Source of the DNA: Ursus arctos
Lineage: Eukaryota; Chordata; Mammalia; Carnivora; Ursidae
Direction: 5' to 3'
Length of the DNA: 64,000 nt
NCBI RefSeq assembly: GCF_023065955.2
Contig: NW_026623100.1
Coordinates: 72,172,727-72,236,726, forward strand
Shown: positions 21,601 through 32,239 of the stretch, piece by piece
Numbering within the stretch: the first letter of the stretch is position 1
Layout: each line of letters begins with the position of its first letter
Translations under genes and position numbers: made by a program
Notes under the pieces: model-generated
What the model saw: the letters and a program-made list of their open reading frames with translations, nothing else
What the model was told of the DNA's origin: nothing
The model's database searches: none

Positions 21601-22895
21601 GCTGCATTCGAGGTAGGCGTTGTCTTGGTATGTTGAAGATCTCATCTATCACAGGCAACTAACGTAATCCAATATCAGTTTCTTTATTGATTTACGGAGT
21701 CTCTTTCCCAACTTATTAACTACATGACATTCAGATTGCCCAGAAACACTTTTTAAAAAGAGAAAAGCAGGATCCCTGGATATTTCTGATTCTGTGTTTC
21801 CTGTTTGTTTCAGAGGATGGCAAGCTGTTGAGAGTAAAAACAATGTCATTACCCCCAAACTCCAACCGGTTCTGGGCCGCATGAGGCCTCAGTGTATGTC
21901 TAACACATTGGGATATGGAGAAGATGCTTTATTTTTGAAAATCAAACATGGAGAACCCCAGCACAGTACTTGGTCACATTTTAATTTAAAAACAATTTGG
22001 AAAAATTATCACTTTTGCTCCAATCACCACTTCTAATACATTCTTCATTAATTGATCTGCCTAGTTAGATAAAATATACTTTTTGCCATCTAAACTCCTT
22101 TAGCCTTCTTTCAGTAAAATGCACTGGAATCTGGCCAACTCCCAGCCCCATGCAGGATGGTTGGAGTTGATCGCACTCTCAGCTCCAGAGGTAGCCCCCT
22201 CAATGACCAGAGCCAGTCCTGCACTCCCCTGCCATCGTGATTGGTTTAGAGATGGTTCAAATGCTGAATCGGAGCCACAAGACACCACTAAAACTTTGCT
22301 GGGGGTTCTCGAGAAGACACCCTTAACCTTCGCCCCAGACGTGAAGCTAGAGGTAGGGGGATGAAAGGCCTGGAAGTCCTGCAGCCAACTTCTGCTCATA
22401 GAAGGAGAGCCTCCCTGAGAATGGGTACATGACAGGAATCAGAGCCAGACAATGGAGAAAATGCACCTCTTAGGACACAGCTTGACCCAGATCCACCCCT
22501 GGGCTTTTCACCTACAATAGTCACAGATTCTCTCCTTTGCTTAAGCTACTTTGAGATTTTCTGTCACTTGCAACCCAGAACTCCTACCTGGTAGATAAAA
22601 CTTTGGGGGGGGGGGAATTGATAAGATAAATTCATCATTCATTCTATCTGCCTCTTAAGAAAGCTGTCTCTGCAGTTAAATTATTTTTTCCCAGAAAAAC
22701 TCACCTGGGTGACATTTTCCTAGTTCTGCTTTATAAAGGTGCCCAGAAAGTACATTTTCTAACCTCTGCATCATGCTCCCGCTACATCATGAGACTTTGC
22801 TGGCACTTACACTATCTCTAAGAGTAGACATTTGTGGGTTTGTCATTATGTGTTAATAGGCATTGGGTGTCCAGTAACAGGGCAATTTCTTGCTT
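21601..22895. other. Unique non-coding sequence
   Basis: No repeat family or gene recognised. An 11-base G run is at 22605-22615. The 99-codon minus frame at 22100-22399 has no recognisable domain. Confidence 0.4.
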
Positions 22896-22965
22896 ATCTT
22901 TGGATATTTCACTGCTCTTAATACAGGGCCTGGAATGTAGCAGGTGCTCAATAAATATTTGATAA
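22896..22965 (+). mobile_element. L2/MIR 3' terminus
   Basis: 'cagggcctggaatgtagcag' followed by 'gtgctcaataaatatttgat' is the typical L2 3' terminus. Too short to name further. Confidence 0.65.
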
Positions 22966-23464
22966 AGTAATTTGCATTCAATTACCATTTCATGTACAAT
23001 ACCCTTCCAGGTCATACAAAATCGAATTTTGTGTTGTTCTGGCAGTGTCGTTCTTTTAAAAAATCAATAGAAATAAATATGAAATTAGTGAAAACATTTC
23101 CTACTGAATCACTCCTGGATTCTGCAAGACTGACAATCCCACGTGTAATAGAACAAGTCACGTAATTTGAAAGGAAAAGCGAGTATCTGTAAATGGTATT
23201 TTAAAGATCTAGACAATGTTGAGGAAAAGCCTTCAGTTTTATTTTCATAGAACTAGGAAATCATATTTTATTAAGAGTGAAATATAATCCTGAACACAGA
23301 AATACGCAAAAGCTATGTTTGAACTTAATCAAAAATAATAGTAATCCATTGCATCGAATTCAAAAGATCAAGGCAAAGGACCATTATTGAATGGATTAAC
23401 ATAATTTACTTCCTCTTCCTTCAGCACCATTTTAGCTGTTCTTGGGGAAAATCATGTCAATTAA
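22966..23464. other. AT-rich unique sequence
   Basis: Nothing recognised. Confidence 0.35.
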
Positions 23465-23560
23465 TTGTGTCCCACTGTCATCATGGAAATCCAGCACCTT
23501 GCATACTGTCTGCATATTTTTGGTGCCCAGGGAATGTTGGTTGAACTAAAAGGAAAGAAA
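23465..23560 (+). mobile_element. L2 3' terminus
   Basis: 'cagcaccttgcatactgtc' then 'gcccagggaatgttggttga' fits the L2 3' end. Diverged. Confidence 0.45.
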
Positions 23561-24085
23561 TGAACATTCTTGTGCATTTAGTATGTATCAAGTGCTTTTT
23601 AAAGATGTTTTAATTTTTTATCCCACTTAATCTTTATGACAATCCTTTTATTCACCCATTCATCCATTTATTCATCATTCAATACGTATTACTAATAACC
23701 TACTCTGTGGTAAACTAGTGAATAGCAGAATCAGATTGCATTCCAGGACTCTTGGTTCCAAAGTCTGCATCATTTCCTCCCCACCTATTAGGTAGCTGCC
23801 CCAGTATAGGGAAAAGAATAACAATGATTTTAAGCACAAAAGAAATCCTTATGTTGGAGGACTGAGAGCCGCATTGGCTGAGCATGACTGATGCACGTGG
23901 ACTGGGGCAAGGCTGGCAGCCCTGAAGCCTGAATTCTAGAATCCTTACTGACTTCCCAAGTCTCTCTCTGAGTAAGTTAGATTAATGAAGACTTACATGT
24001 TTGGTCTTAACATCTTAGGTCTTTTATATGCCAACCTTAAGAAATAGAAAATAATTTCCATTTGCTCTTTTGATTCCTTCAGCAA
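23561..24085. other. Unclassified, with MIR/L2-like scraps
   Basis: 23630-23700 ('atttattcatcattcaatac') resembles an L2/MIR edge. Otherwise nothing recognised. Confidence 0.35.
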
Positions 24086-24089
24086 GTAT

Positions 24090-24262
24090 GAGTATTTCCA
24101 AATAATAGCAACTATCATCTTCTGGGTGCTTATGACACACCAGAAATAGTGAAAATTTTGGTGCATGCATCAGCCCATTTAATCCTCACAGATCTCTGTG
24201 AGGTCAATCTACCAGTCAAAATTTTATGTAACTGAGAAAATTGAGGCCTTACCATGTTAAAT
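24090..24262 (+). mobile_element. MIR SINE fragment
   Basis: MIR order: 'tgggtgcttatgacacacca', 'cccatttaatcctcacagat', 'gtgaggtcaatctaccag', 'aactgagaaaattgaggcc'. Confidence 0.75.
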
Positions 24263-24570
24263 TTACATTAACTGTAAAAAGCAAACCTAGTGGTGTTTGT
24301 CCAGTGTCTCCTTGACCCGTCTAATGCTGTGTACTGCATTAATCCACATAGCCTCCCCAAAACTACCAACCTCTCTTTCAAGTGCCACGTTAGCCTAGCC
24401 TTTGTGAATTGGCCTGAATTCTGAATGAGTGGGGTCCAAATTACTGGCATTTTCTTTATATAGGTTTTTTTCTTAAAATAGTTTGTGTCAGCTTCCATAG
24501 GGGTGGTTTGGGAGGTTAAAAAGCAGTGAAAGAATCAAATATGATTAGTCAAGAGGTCACTCTACCTACG

Positions 24571-25222
24571 TGTATAGGTCAGCTTGGGCTGTCCTAATAG
24601 AAGACCAAAGACTAAATGGCTCAAACAATAGAGATTTATCTTTTTTAAGGTTTTATTTATTTTTTATTTATTTATGTATGTATTTATTTATTTATTTATT
24701 TATTGAGGGGACATAAGGGGAGGGAGAGGGACAAGCAGACTCCTCATTGAGCGTGGAGCCCAATGTGGGGCTCAATCTCACTTGAGATCAAGACTTGAGC
24801 CGAAATCAAGAGTCAGACGCTTAACCGACTGTGCCACCCAGGCACCCCAATAGAGATTTATTGTATCATAGTTCTGGAGTCTGGAAGTTCAAGATCAAGG
24901 TACCAGAAAGTTCAATGTTTAGTGAAGCTTCTCTTCCTGACTTGTAGGCTGCCTTCTCACTTTGTCCTCACATGGCCTCTTCTCTGTGTGGGCTTGGAAA
25001 GAGAGAAAAAGAGAGAGAGAGAGAGAGAGAGGAGAGAGAAAGAGCATTCTGATGTCTCCTCCTCTTCTTATAAGGACACCAGTTCCATTGGATTGAGATT
25101 CCAATGTTATGACCTCACTCAACCTTAATTACCTCCTTATAAGCTCCATCTCCAAACAAAATCACACTGGGGGTTAGGGATTCAACACATGAATTTGTGG
25201 GGACACAATTCAGTCCACACCA
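24571..25222 (-). mobile_element. MLT1-type MaLR LTR, split by a SINE
   Basis: Reversed LTR from 'tgtataggtcagcttgggct' to 'cacaattcagtccacacca'. The inner markers 'gttctggagtctggaagttc', 'ctcactttgtcctcacatgg', 'cttataaggacaccagttcc' and 'gggggttagggattcaac' are in order. A (GA)n expansion at about 25006-25045 sits in the variable part. The SINE at 24640-24848 interrupts the left arm. No internal retroviral genes. Confidence 0.9.
24640..24848 (-). mobile_element. SINEC (tRNA-Lys SINE) inside an LTR
   Basis: Minus-strand SINE with a long (TTTA)n tail at about 24655-24700, 'aatgtggggctcaatctcac' and 'gtgccacccaggcacccc'. Target duplication 'aatagagatttat' at 24627-24639 and 24849-24861 is perfect and restores the LTR sequence when the SINE is removed conceptually. 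Confidence 0.94.
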
Positions 25223-25555
25223 CGAGGCCACATCCTCTTCACTGAAGATGTTTCTGGTGGGAATTGGAGATGTAAAAGCAAAACAAAACTAAACAAAATA
25301 AAACAAAACATAACAAGAAAGTAGATTTACCTTCCTCACCCAGAGCAAAATTAAGAGCCAGCGGCTTTAAGCAATGAAACCAAATCTTATGCCTGAAAAT
25401 GGTGTTAGGCTTGTGATGAAGAGGAAGCCATCTTTCTTAATAAAGGCCCATGAAGACGAACAATAGCATTTAAATAAACAAATGAGGGAGAGGTGAGAGC
25501 AGAGGATTCGACTGGAAGACACAAGCACGGTTCATGTGACCACTGTACAGCTTCA
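25223..25555. other. Unique sequence with an A-rich (AAAAC)n patch
   Basis: About 25278-25315 holds 'caaaactaaacaaaataaaa'-like repeats. Otherwise nothing recognised. Confidence 0.4.
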
Positions 25556-26100
25556 TTCATTTCTCACTTTCTCCAACATTCTCACCTCTTTCCAAAATCC
25601 CCCTCCGTTCCCCTCTGGGACACCGCAACACATTCTCGCCCGGTTTCTTGGGCTTCCAGGCTCCATCTCCAAACCATGTCCAAAGGCAACCAGAGTGACA
25701 GGTTTACAGACCAAGTTAATCTTCTTAGCCCCCTGCTTAAAATCCCACAGTGGCTTCTAACTTCTCCTCTGATAAAGACCCACATTCTTCTCATAGAATT
25801 TTCTTCAAGGCCCAGCATAACCCAATATTGCCTGTCTCCCCAGCCTCCTGGGGACTCTGACCCCCCTTGCTCTTCATCTCCAGCCCCAGCTGTTTTCTGG
25901 TTCTTCAGGTTCCCCACACGAGTCTGGGTCCTCAGTTAGAAGCCCCCTGACATCCTGCACCTCTTATCTTCACACTTAGCCCTGTTGCAAGGAAATACTT
26001 AGCTCTGTGATCGTCAGTTCTATGAGGCCAGGGTTGCTCTTGCCCCACAGCACAGGGCTTAGTTAGCAAGCTCCGATGAATATTTGAGGACTAGATGACT
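25556..26100 (+). mobile_element. L2 LINE 3' region
   Basis: Sense L2: 'gccccctgcttaaaatccc', 'aaggcccagcataacccaat', 'agttctatgaggccagggtt', 'ccccacagcacagggcttag', 'gatgaatatttgaggactag'. The 148-codon plus frame at 25493-25939 lies mostly in this non-coding L2 sequence and is not a gene. Confidence 0.7.
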
Positions 26101-27735
26101 CCAAGTAGAAGGAGAGTTTGTTGCCAAATTAAAGAACCTAGATGTTCATATTTTGAACGCAAGAAGCCACGGAAGATTCCTGAACTTGGATATAACATGC
26201 AGAAAAGTTTTCATCAGTTTTCCCCAGAATATGGCTGAGGGAATTCAGCACTACCTTTGACATTAATGAGCCGGCTGCCCCCAGGGTGGAAGACCCCAGA
26301 GTTAAGAAAAGGCAGCTGAAAACGCAGAGGCTTTCCAGTAACATTCTTCAGAGCCACTGTGACCCCCCCGCCCCACCCGTCTGAAGAAGGAGATGGAAGT
26401 TGGAGGACAGTGAATTCTGTGGCCTCTGCCACTGTTTTAGGAGAAGAAGCCACAGAAGAAGCAAAATTTTGAGACATTCGGGCTACACAGAACTTTGAGA
26501 ATTAGCTGAGCCAAGGGCCATATCTCAGGAAGATTCAGCGACAGGGAAGTTAAAATCCATGCAGTCTAGAATTTATTTCTAGAGATTGTCACAACGCATA
26601 ACCGGTAGGGGGGTTGCACAAACATGTACTTACAGGCTGTCAGTGTAACTGTAAGGAATGTGTGCATGAAGGTTCTTCTGTCCCATTCGTCTTGAGGGGC
26701 CGTTCAGGAGCTAAAGGGCATGACGCTGCTTCCATTCACGGGAGTCGGGTTAGGGGGAAAAAAAAGAAAAAAGAAAAAAAAGAAAGCAGACTGAATTCAC
26801 TCCAAAATCCGGTTTTATTTTCAAGGCCATCTGTGCACAGACATACCCCAGAGGCAATAAAAAGCTGCATTATTCTTCATTATTGCCCTGGAAGAGTACT
26901 CTGGCTTAATAAGGGAGCCCTGATTTCATAAATGGAAAGGAACAACAGTTCCCTGGGATGGCGAATTAACTTGCTTTTGATAAATAAATGAATTTTCTCC
27001 CTGAGTAAACTTTGCCGAAGTAATTCAATGTCTTATTTTTTATATAATACTAATATTCTAATACCGCAGAGTTCTGTATCTGGTTAATTTTGTGGCTTTC
27101 CTATCTGAAGTTAAATTTCTATTTTATTAATTTGTAAAAATCTTATTTGGTTAGCCTGTGAAAACCTTGCTTAAATATATATTTTTTTTTATCCTGGGAA
27201 TAATTTTTCAAGATGAGGCAAAGTCATTGAGTGAAGGGGGAAGTTGTTTGCATGGCTTTGGGAACATCTCAGAAGCTTCTGCTCCCGTCTAGAATGAGAT
27301 GACCCCGCACAGCCTTCTGGAATGTTCACTAAAAGTCTCTAATTCCCATACCCTTCGCCAGAGGAAACCAGGTGTTAACACTTCCTTTAGTTTGGGGACT
27401 GGATGCCTAATACTCAGTTTCAACTTTGCAAAGGCATTTTTTTCAGGTATAGAGATGTTGGAATCTTTGGGTATACATTTCGGACATCATAGCACAAGGT
27501 CTATTTTCTTTCTACCTGGACCATGTGACCAGGATGGGGGGAGGCATGGAACACCTTCTGCTACAATCTGTCCACTCCTTACAGAAGCCACACACACCTT
27601 CTAAACTCCCCATGTCCCTCCAGACAGCGTCAGGGCTGCACTGTGACCCGTGAGTGACCAGAGGACAAAGTCTGAAGTGGGGGTGGGGGGACATCCTAGC
27701 AATTGTGTAGAGTCAGGGGCAGCTGTGCAGGTTAG
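26101..27735. other. Unique non-coding sequence
   Basis: No repeat family recognised. Contains a C-rich G4-type motif (26363-26378) and an A/G-rich patch at 26757-26786. An 87-codon minus frame (26214-26477) reads smoothly but has no domain I recognise. Confidence 0.4.
26363..26378 (-). other. Putative G-quadruplex motif
   Basis: C7-G-C4-A-C3 on the plus strand gives G3-T-G4-C-G7 on the minus strand. This allows four G-runs with single-base loops. Sequence motif only. Confidence 0.6.
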
Positions 27736-27739
27736 GAAG

Positions 27740-27925
27740 AGCCGTGGGATCAGGGCCAGGAGACCCAAGTCGATACCTAACCCAGTGCACTAACTTTGGA
27801 AAGCCACTTAAACTCACTACGCCTCAGTTTTCTTACCCACAGAATGGACACACTCCTCCGTCCGAAGTAGGTTGCCACGATCCAGGGAAGTGATGGATAT
27901 GCACACAGCAAATTACAAAGCACAG
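27740..27925 (+). mobile_element. MIR SINE fragment
   Basis: 'ggaaagccacttaaactcac', 'cgcctcagttttcttaccc', 'acagaatggacacactcc' follow MIR order; lower similarity afterwards. Confidence 0.7.
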
Positions 27926-27949
27926 TTGGAAGCTTCAGGATGACTGCCC

Positions 27950-28112
27950 AGCACAGGGCCTGGCACTTCTGAGACCGAAAGCCCTATGAGGGCAAGAGCT
28001 TTCTCATTCACCGCCCCCACACGCAGCATAGGGAAGGCAGTAGATGAACACTTGGTGAATCAAGATATGAAGGAATTCTTGAACATAACAGATGCTCAAT
28101 TAATATTGGTTT
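27950..28112 (+). mobile_element. L2 LINE 3' end
   Basis: 'ccctatgagggcaagagct', 'cacgcagcatagggaaggc' and 'agatgaacacttggtgaatc' match the L2 3' terminus. Confidence 0.6.
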
Positions 28113-29015
28113 CTTCCTTTGTCTCCACAAGGCTAAAAACGGTGCCTTGTATTGAACGCTTTAAAAGTTCTGCTGTTTGGTTAACAGATGTTAGTACATC
28201 ACGTCTTTCTTCCTCTGGGGCTTTCCAATTTCCCTGGTGAATAGTTCTATTAAAAACCCAAGTGCCCGTTCTGAGACCCGAGTTTAGGTTTCAGAGAAAC
28301 ATTAGGGGGGAGGCTTTTGTTGGACCCGGCGAGCCATCAACAATGTCTTAGTCCACCTAGAAAAACAACAGGCCTTCCCGTGAGAACAGAGCAGGAGAAC
28401 AGTGAAAGGAAGAGGCCAGTTGCAGGGCAGGGTTGTGGGAGGCAGTAGCTCCTGTACCCACGGTTTACTGGGAAGCTCAAGCCTGGGGGGGCCGAAGAGA
28501 CAGAAAAGACAGGGGGCCAAGAAGGAGGGGGAACAAATGTAAAGGCTGCCTTTCGAAGGTGACCACGGCCCCCGCGAGCGGATTGCTCAATCTCCAGCAG
28601 CGACGGCAGCTCTGAGCAGTGTCTCCAAGAGGAAGAAGTGAGAAACCTGTATTCCTGGCTCCACGGGAGTGGACTTTTCCAACATCTGGGGCGCTCTTAT
28701 TTGGTTAGTTGGTGCCAGGTGGATCTGGCAGCATCTCGCACAACAAGGACACCGTGGGTGGGAGGCCCACAGTGCAGGTGACCAGGTACAGCCCCCATGT
28801 GACCTGAGGGGCCGGGATCAGCTTCCCTGGCGAGGACATCCATCCGCAGCATCCACAGAGGTGTCAGGACTGGCCCCAGGACTGTGGGAGCAGCCCAGCC
28901 AAAGCCAGGGCCGCTCTGGCCAGAAAGCCAGGTGTATAAATGAGAGCTGGTGCAGAAGTGTCTTGGGTTTTTTACTCATGAGATAATTTTATTAATCAAC
29001 ACTACTAAAATTCCA
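28113..29015. other. GC-richer unique sequence
   Basis: 28300-28960 is purine-rich with scattered CpG, but below CpG-island density by eye. No exon or known domain. Frames here (up to 105 codons) are unsupported. Confidence 0.4.
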
Positions 29016-29017
29016 TG

Positions 29018-29400
29018 ATTTTATGGGTGAGATAGCGTGGCAGGGTGGAAGGATTAGAGAACTTTGATCCCATTCTGGTTCAAACCCCAGCTCTAAACTA
29101 TACTGCACAGCCCTGTGGCTTGGAGTGAGTCACAGTCTGGGCCATGGCTTTTCCATTTCAAAATAAGAGTGATGATAGGTACCTCCAGGAGTGGGCCGGA
29201 GACTAGAGATTAGACAGGTAATTACAACACACACACATACGCACACCTATATACACATATAGATATCATATACACAAACATAGATAGAAATTATATACAT
29301 GTATGTATGTATATGTATATAGATGCATATACATGCCTAGGACGGTGATTGGCACAATGCGCATACTCGGTAAGTGATACTGAAATCAGAATCAGATGGG
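29018..29400 (+). mobile_element. MIR with an internal AC/AT microsatellite
   Basis: MIR body 'caaaccccagctctaaacta', 'gccatggcttttccatttc', 'ggtacctccaggagtgggcc', then an impure (CA)n/(TA)n/(TGTA)n block at 29226-29333, then the MIR-like tail 'gacggtgattggcacaatgc'. The microsatellite appears to have expanded within the MIR. Confidence 0.65.
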
Positions 29401-29430
29401 AGTTAACATTCAGCAGGCAAGAGTGATCTT

Positions 29431-29694
29431 TTTTAAAAAACTTTTTTATTTAAATTCAATTTAGTTAACATACAGTGTGTTATTAGTTTCAGGGGTAGAG
29501 TTTAGTGATTTCTCAGTTGCATATAACACCCAGTGCTCATTCCATCAAGTGCCCTCCTTCATGCCCATCCCCCAGTGACCCCATCCTCCCGCCCCTCTCC
29601 CCTCCAGCAACCCTCAGTTTCCTAGTGTTAAGAGCATAGGGGAAGGAAGGAAAAATAAAATAAGATAAAAACAGAGAGGGAGGCAAACCGTAAA
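29431..29694 (-). mobile_element. Twin-primed (5'-inverted) L1 3' UTR insertion
   Basis: 29431-about 29635 is reversed carnivore L1 3' UTR ('aacatacagtgtgttattag', 'acacccagtgctcattcc', 'ccagcaaccctcagtttcc'). From about 29636 to 29694 the strand flips: 'ataggggaaggaaggaaaa' and 'acagagagggaggcaaacc' are plus-strand L1 3' UTR sequence just upstream of the first part. Duplication 'agtgatctt' flanks the whole (29422-29430 and 29695-29703). Confidence 0.85.
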
Positions 29695-29774
29695 AGTGAT
29701 CTTTAAACATCATCATGCCATTCCTCTGCTCAGACCTTCTAGTGGTTTCCCACTTCAATCAGAATAACACAAAC

Positions 29775-29985
29775 CATCGGGCACCTGGGTGGCTTGGTTG
29801 GTTAAGTGTCTACCTTTGGCTCAGGTCATGATCCCAGGGTCCTCGGATCAAGCCCCACATTGGGATCCCTGCTCAGTGGGGAGCCTGTTTCTCCCTTTCT
29901 TTGCCCCTACCCCTCCACTTGTGTGGGCTCTCTCTCTCTCTCTCTGTCAAGTAAATAAAATCTTAAAAAAAAAAAAAAAAAAAAG
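29775..29985 (+). mobile_element. SINEC (tRNA-Lys SINE) inside an L2
   Basis: Head 'gggcacctgggtggcttggt', 'ggtcatgatcccagggtcct', (TC)n linker, 'aaataaaatctt' and an A20 tail. Target duplication 'agaataacacaaac' (29761-29774) is repeated at 29986-30001 with a 2-bp 'ac' gain. Clearly younger than the L2. Confidence 0.95.
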
Positions 29986-30462
29986 AGAATAACACACAAA
30001 CACTCCTTCCCCTGTCTGGCAAGGCTCAACCTGGTCTAGCTCGCGCTTACTTCTTAGACTTGTGCTCTAGCTTTTCACTTTCTCCAATCCACCAAGTCTT
30101 TTCCACCCCAGAGCCTTTGCACTTGCCATACTTTTTGGAGGACTTCACTGCCCCCTTTGATTTCTTTCTGTATCTTCTTCTTATTGTACAGATGTTAGTT
30201 CTAAAGAGACCTCCAGCGATGCTCCAATTTAAAGTATTCCCTGACATTGCCGCATATTTTGACTGTTTTCATGGTGCTCACCTTTATCTTAAGTCAACAT
30301 GCATATTCACGTGGCTCTTTGTTTATTACCCAGCTCGGCCCATTGGAACACAAGCTCTGTCAGAGCCTTCATCTCCCCTTGAGCTACACAGCTTAGAACA
30401 GGGCCAGGAACCAAGTAGGGGCTCCTTTTCCATCTGTTAAATGAATAAACTAGTGAACTTCC

Positions 30463-31044
30463 GTAGTCAACCACATTCTTTCCAACCCTGGGGATATGCT
30501 GGCTGCCCAGGATCTCGGGACTGAAGCAACATGCCAGACTGACTGCAGCCGGAAGGCACTTCTCACTTCCGGAGACCACAAGCTGGGCTGTGACCTAAAC
30601 GGGAACAGTATAATTGGAATACCTAATCACTAGGAGCAAGTTCTTGAGAGATTTGAATTTAAAAGCTTTAGGAATGTTTAAAACTGACGCCAACAGCAAG
30701 TTCATCCCATAGACATAACGTAGGTGGTCTAGATAGCTCATCTGATTCTGACGTATTTCTCTGTCCTTCCGTCTAGCCAACATTAACTGAGACCAAACAA
30801 TATGCTAACTTCTGTGTTTGTTTCTGTCTCAAAGTTCTTCCAAAAGAGCTCCTCATATATTATTTCAAGTGACTTCTGAACACAGTTCCCCGACTATTCA
30901 TCATTGGAAGGATAAATCTAAAGATAAACAGAACCGCAAAAAAATATTCAGAAGAAAAAAACCCTTGTATATAGCCAACCCTTCCACAGTGACCGCTTGG
31001 GCCAACCCTACTCTGTAGCAAGCTCTTTTCCTCCAAATCCCTTA
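30463..31044. other. Unique non-coding sequence
   Basis: No repeat or gene recognised. Confidence 0.4.
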
Positions 31045-31059
31045 AACACGTGTGTATAG

Positions 31060-31278
31060 CAGGCATTTCTTTCTTTTTTTTTTTTTTTTAAAGATTTTAT
31101 TTATTTATTTGACAGAGATGGAGACAGCCAGCGAGAGAGGGAACACAAGCAGGGGGAGTGGGAGAGGAAGAAGCAGGCTCATAGCAGAGGAGCCTGATGT
31201 GGGGCTCGATCCCATAACACCGGGATCACGCCCTGAGCCGAAGGCAGACGCTTAACCACTGTGCCACCCAGGCGCCCC
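31060..31278 (-). mobile_element. SINEC (tRNA-Lys SINE), bear-type
   Basis: Full-length minus copy: T-tail, 'aaagattttatttatttatt', 'agacagccagcgagagag', 'cataacaccgggatcacg', 'ccacccaggcgcccc'. Perfect 15-bp duplication 'aacacgtgtgtatag' at 31045-31059 and 31279-31293. Its body is nearly identical to the copies at 4150 and 6294. Confidence 0.97.
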
Positions 31279-31334
31279 AACACGTGTGTATAGAATCTGT
31301 CTCTCTCTTCCTCCTCCATCTTAGCCTTGGCAGG

Positions 31335-31625
31335 CTTCATGCAGGATCGTGGTGTCATAGAAAGAATGCTAGCTTCGTCAAATAAAATCTTGGCTCCATT
31401 GTTTACTATCTGTGTGTCTTTGGACAAGATAATGAAATTCTCTGAGTTTCATTTCCTTCTTTTGCAAACTGGACATAATAATAACCTCACAGCATTGTGA
31501 GAAATAAATGTGAAAAGTATGTGAAATTCCTGGCACATGGTAGCTGTTCAAAACATGGAAGTTACTATGACCACGACTACTACTGTCATACCATTATTAT
31601 CATTACTATTATTATTATTACCATT
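31335..31625 (+). mobile_element. MIR SINE followed by (ATT)n
   Basis: 'ctgtgtgtctttggacaag', 'gagtttcatttccttctttt', 'ataataataacctcacagc', 'cctggcacatggtagctgtt' follow MIR order. The MIR 3' end runs into an (ATT)n-rich simple repeat at about 31590-31625. Confidence 0.8.
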
Positions 31626-32008
31626 ATGTCATTATTGCTTCCTCTCTGCCTATCTTGACTTGTTGCTGTAGCTGGCAGGCCAGAAAGCATGCTTTCCTGT
31701 GGATTCTTTGTCCTCCATAATACTTCAATAACAGTAGATGCTTCAGAAAAGCTTACTGATCAGGTTCAAGTTCAACAAACATTTACTGAACTTTCCCAAC
31801 ATGGTGCAAACCGTGATACACACCTGCACACATGGGGATAAAAGAAGAGGACATTCCCTGGTGTGATTTCAAGGACACTAGAGAAACCAGGCTGCCCTGT
31901 CCTCGTTTTCTGTTTTGTGATGGCTAATGCCTGGAATTAAGCCATTCACATGTTACCTGTGTATTTGACTTTAGTCAGTATGCAAACTCCTATGGGAGGC
32001 CTCTTTTG
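31626..32008. other. Unclassified, with an L2-like scrap
   Basis: About 31765-31830 ('gttcaacaaacatttactga') resembles an antisense L2 terminus. Nothing else recognised. Confidence 0.4.
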
Positions 32009-32021
32009 TTTAATCCCTGTT

Positions 32022-32226
32022 TGTTTGTTTGTTTGCTTATTTGTAAGATTTTATTTATTTGAGAGAGAGCACGTGCGCACATAAGGGTAGGAAGGCAAGA
32101 TAACCCTAACCCTAACCCTAACCCTAACCCTAACCCTAACTGATGCAGAGCTCAATCCCAGGATCCTGGGATCATGACCTGAGCTGAAGGCAGCCACTTA
32201 ACCGACTGATCCACCCAGGTGCCTCA
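32022..32226 (-). mobile_element. SINEC (tRNA-Lys SINE) carrying a telomeric block
   Basis: Minus-strand SINE: (GTTT)n tail, 'gtaagattttatttatttga', then 'gagagagcacgtgcgcac'. After the telomeric block come 'ctgatgcagagctcaatccc', 'gggatcatgacctgagctga' and 'gatccacccaggtgcctca'. Duplication 'tttaatccctgtt' (32009-32021 and 32227-32239) shows one ordinary insertion. The central body, normally a GA-rich 'agagggagaagcaggct'-type segment, is replaced. Confidence 0.93.
32101..32140 (-). repeat. Interstitial telomeric repeat, (TTAGGG)n
   Basis: Forty bases of perfect TAACCC units (six full units plus four bases) on the plus strand, that is TTAGGG on the minus strand. No mismatch to the vertebrate telomere repeat. 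Both sides are SINE sequence, so it arose after, or with, the SINE insertion. Confidence 0.98.
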
Positions 32227-32239
32227 TTTAATCCCTGTT

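Larger units (their letters stand above)
29405..30462 (+). mobile_element. L2 LINE 3' region, split by L1 and SINE
   Basis: Pieces in order: 'caggcaagagtgatctt' (before the L1), 'catcatgccattcctctgct' and 'gtggtttcccacttcaatca' (between), then 'ctggcaaggctcaacctggt', 'ccagagcctttgcacttgcc', 'tattccctgacattgccgca', 'cagggccaggaaccaagtag', 'gttaaatgaataaactagtg'. Sense orientation; no coding capacity left. Confidence 0.8.

Noticed and set aside
25493..25939. 148-codon plus-strand open frame
   Set aside because: It overlaps a sense L2 3' untranslated region recognised by several ordered markers, so the frame is fortuitous.
26214..26477. 87-codon minus-strand frame with a smooth, protein-like composition
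   Set aside because: No recognisable domain, no flanking splice signals that I could defend, and no supporting neighbours.
32022..32226. True chromosome end or telomere-proximal position
   Set aside because: The telomeric block is only 40 bp, lies inside a SINE, and is flanked on both sides by tens of kilobases of ordinary sequence.
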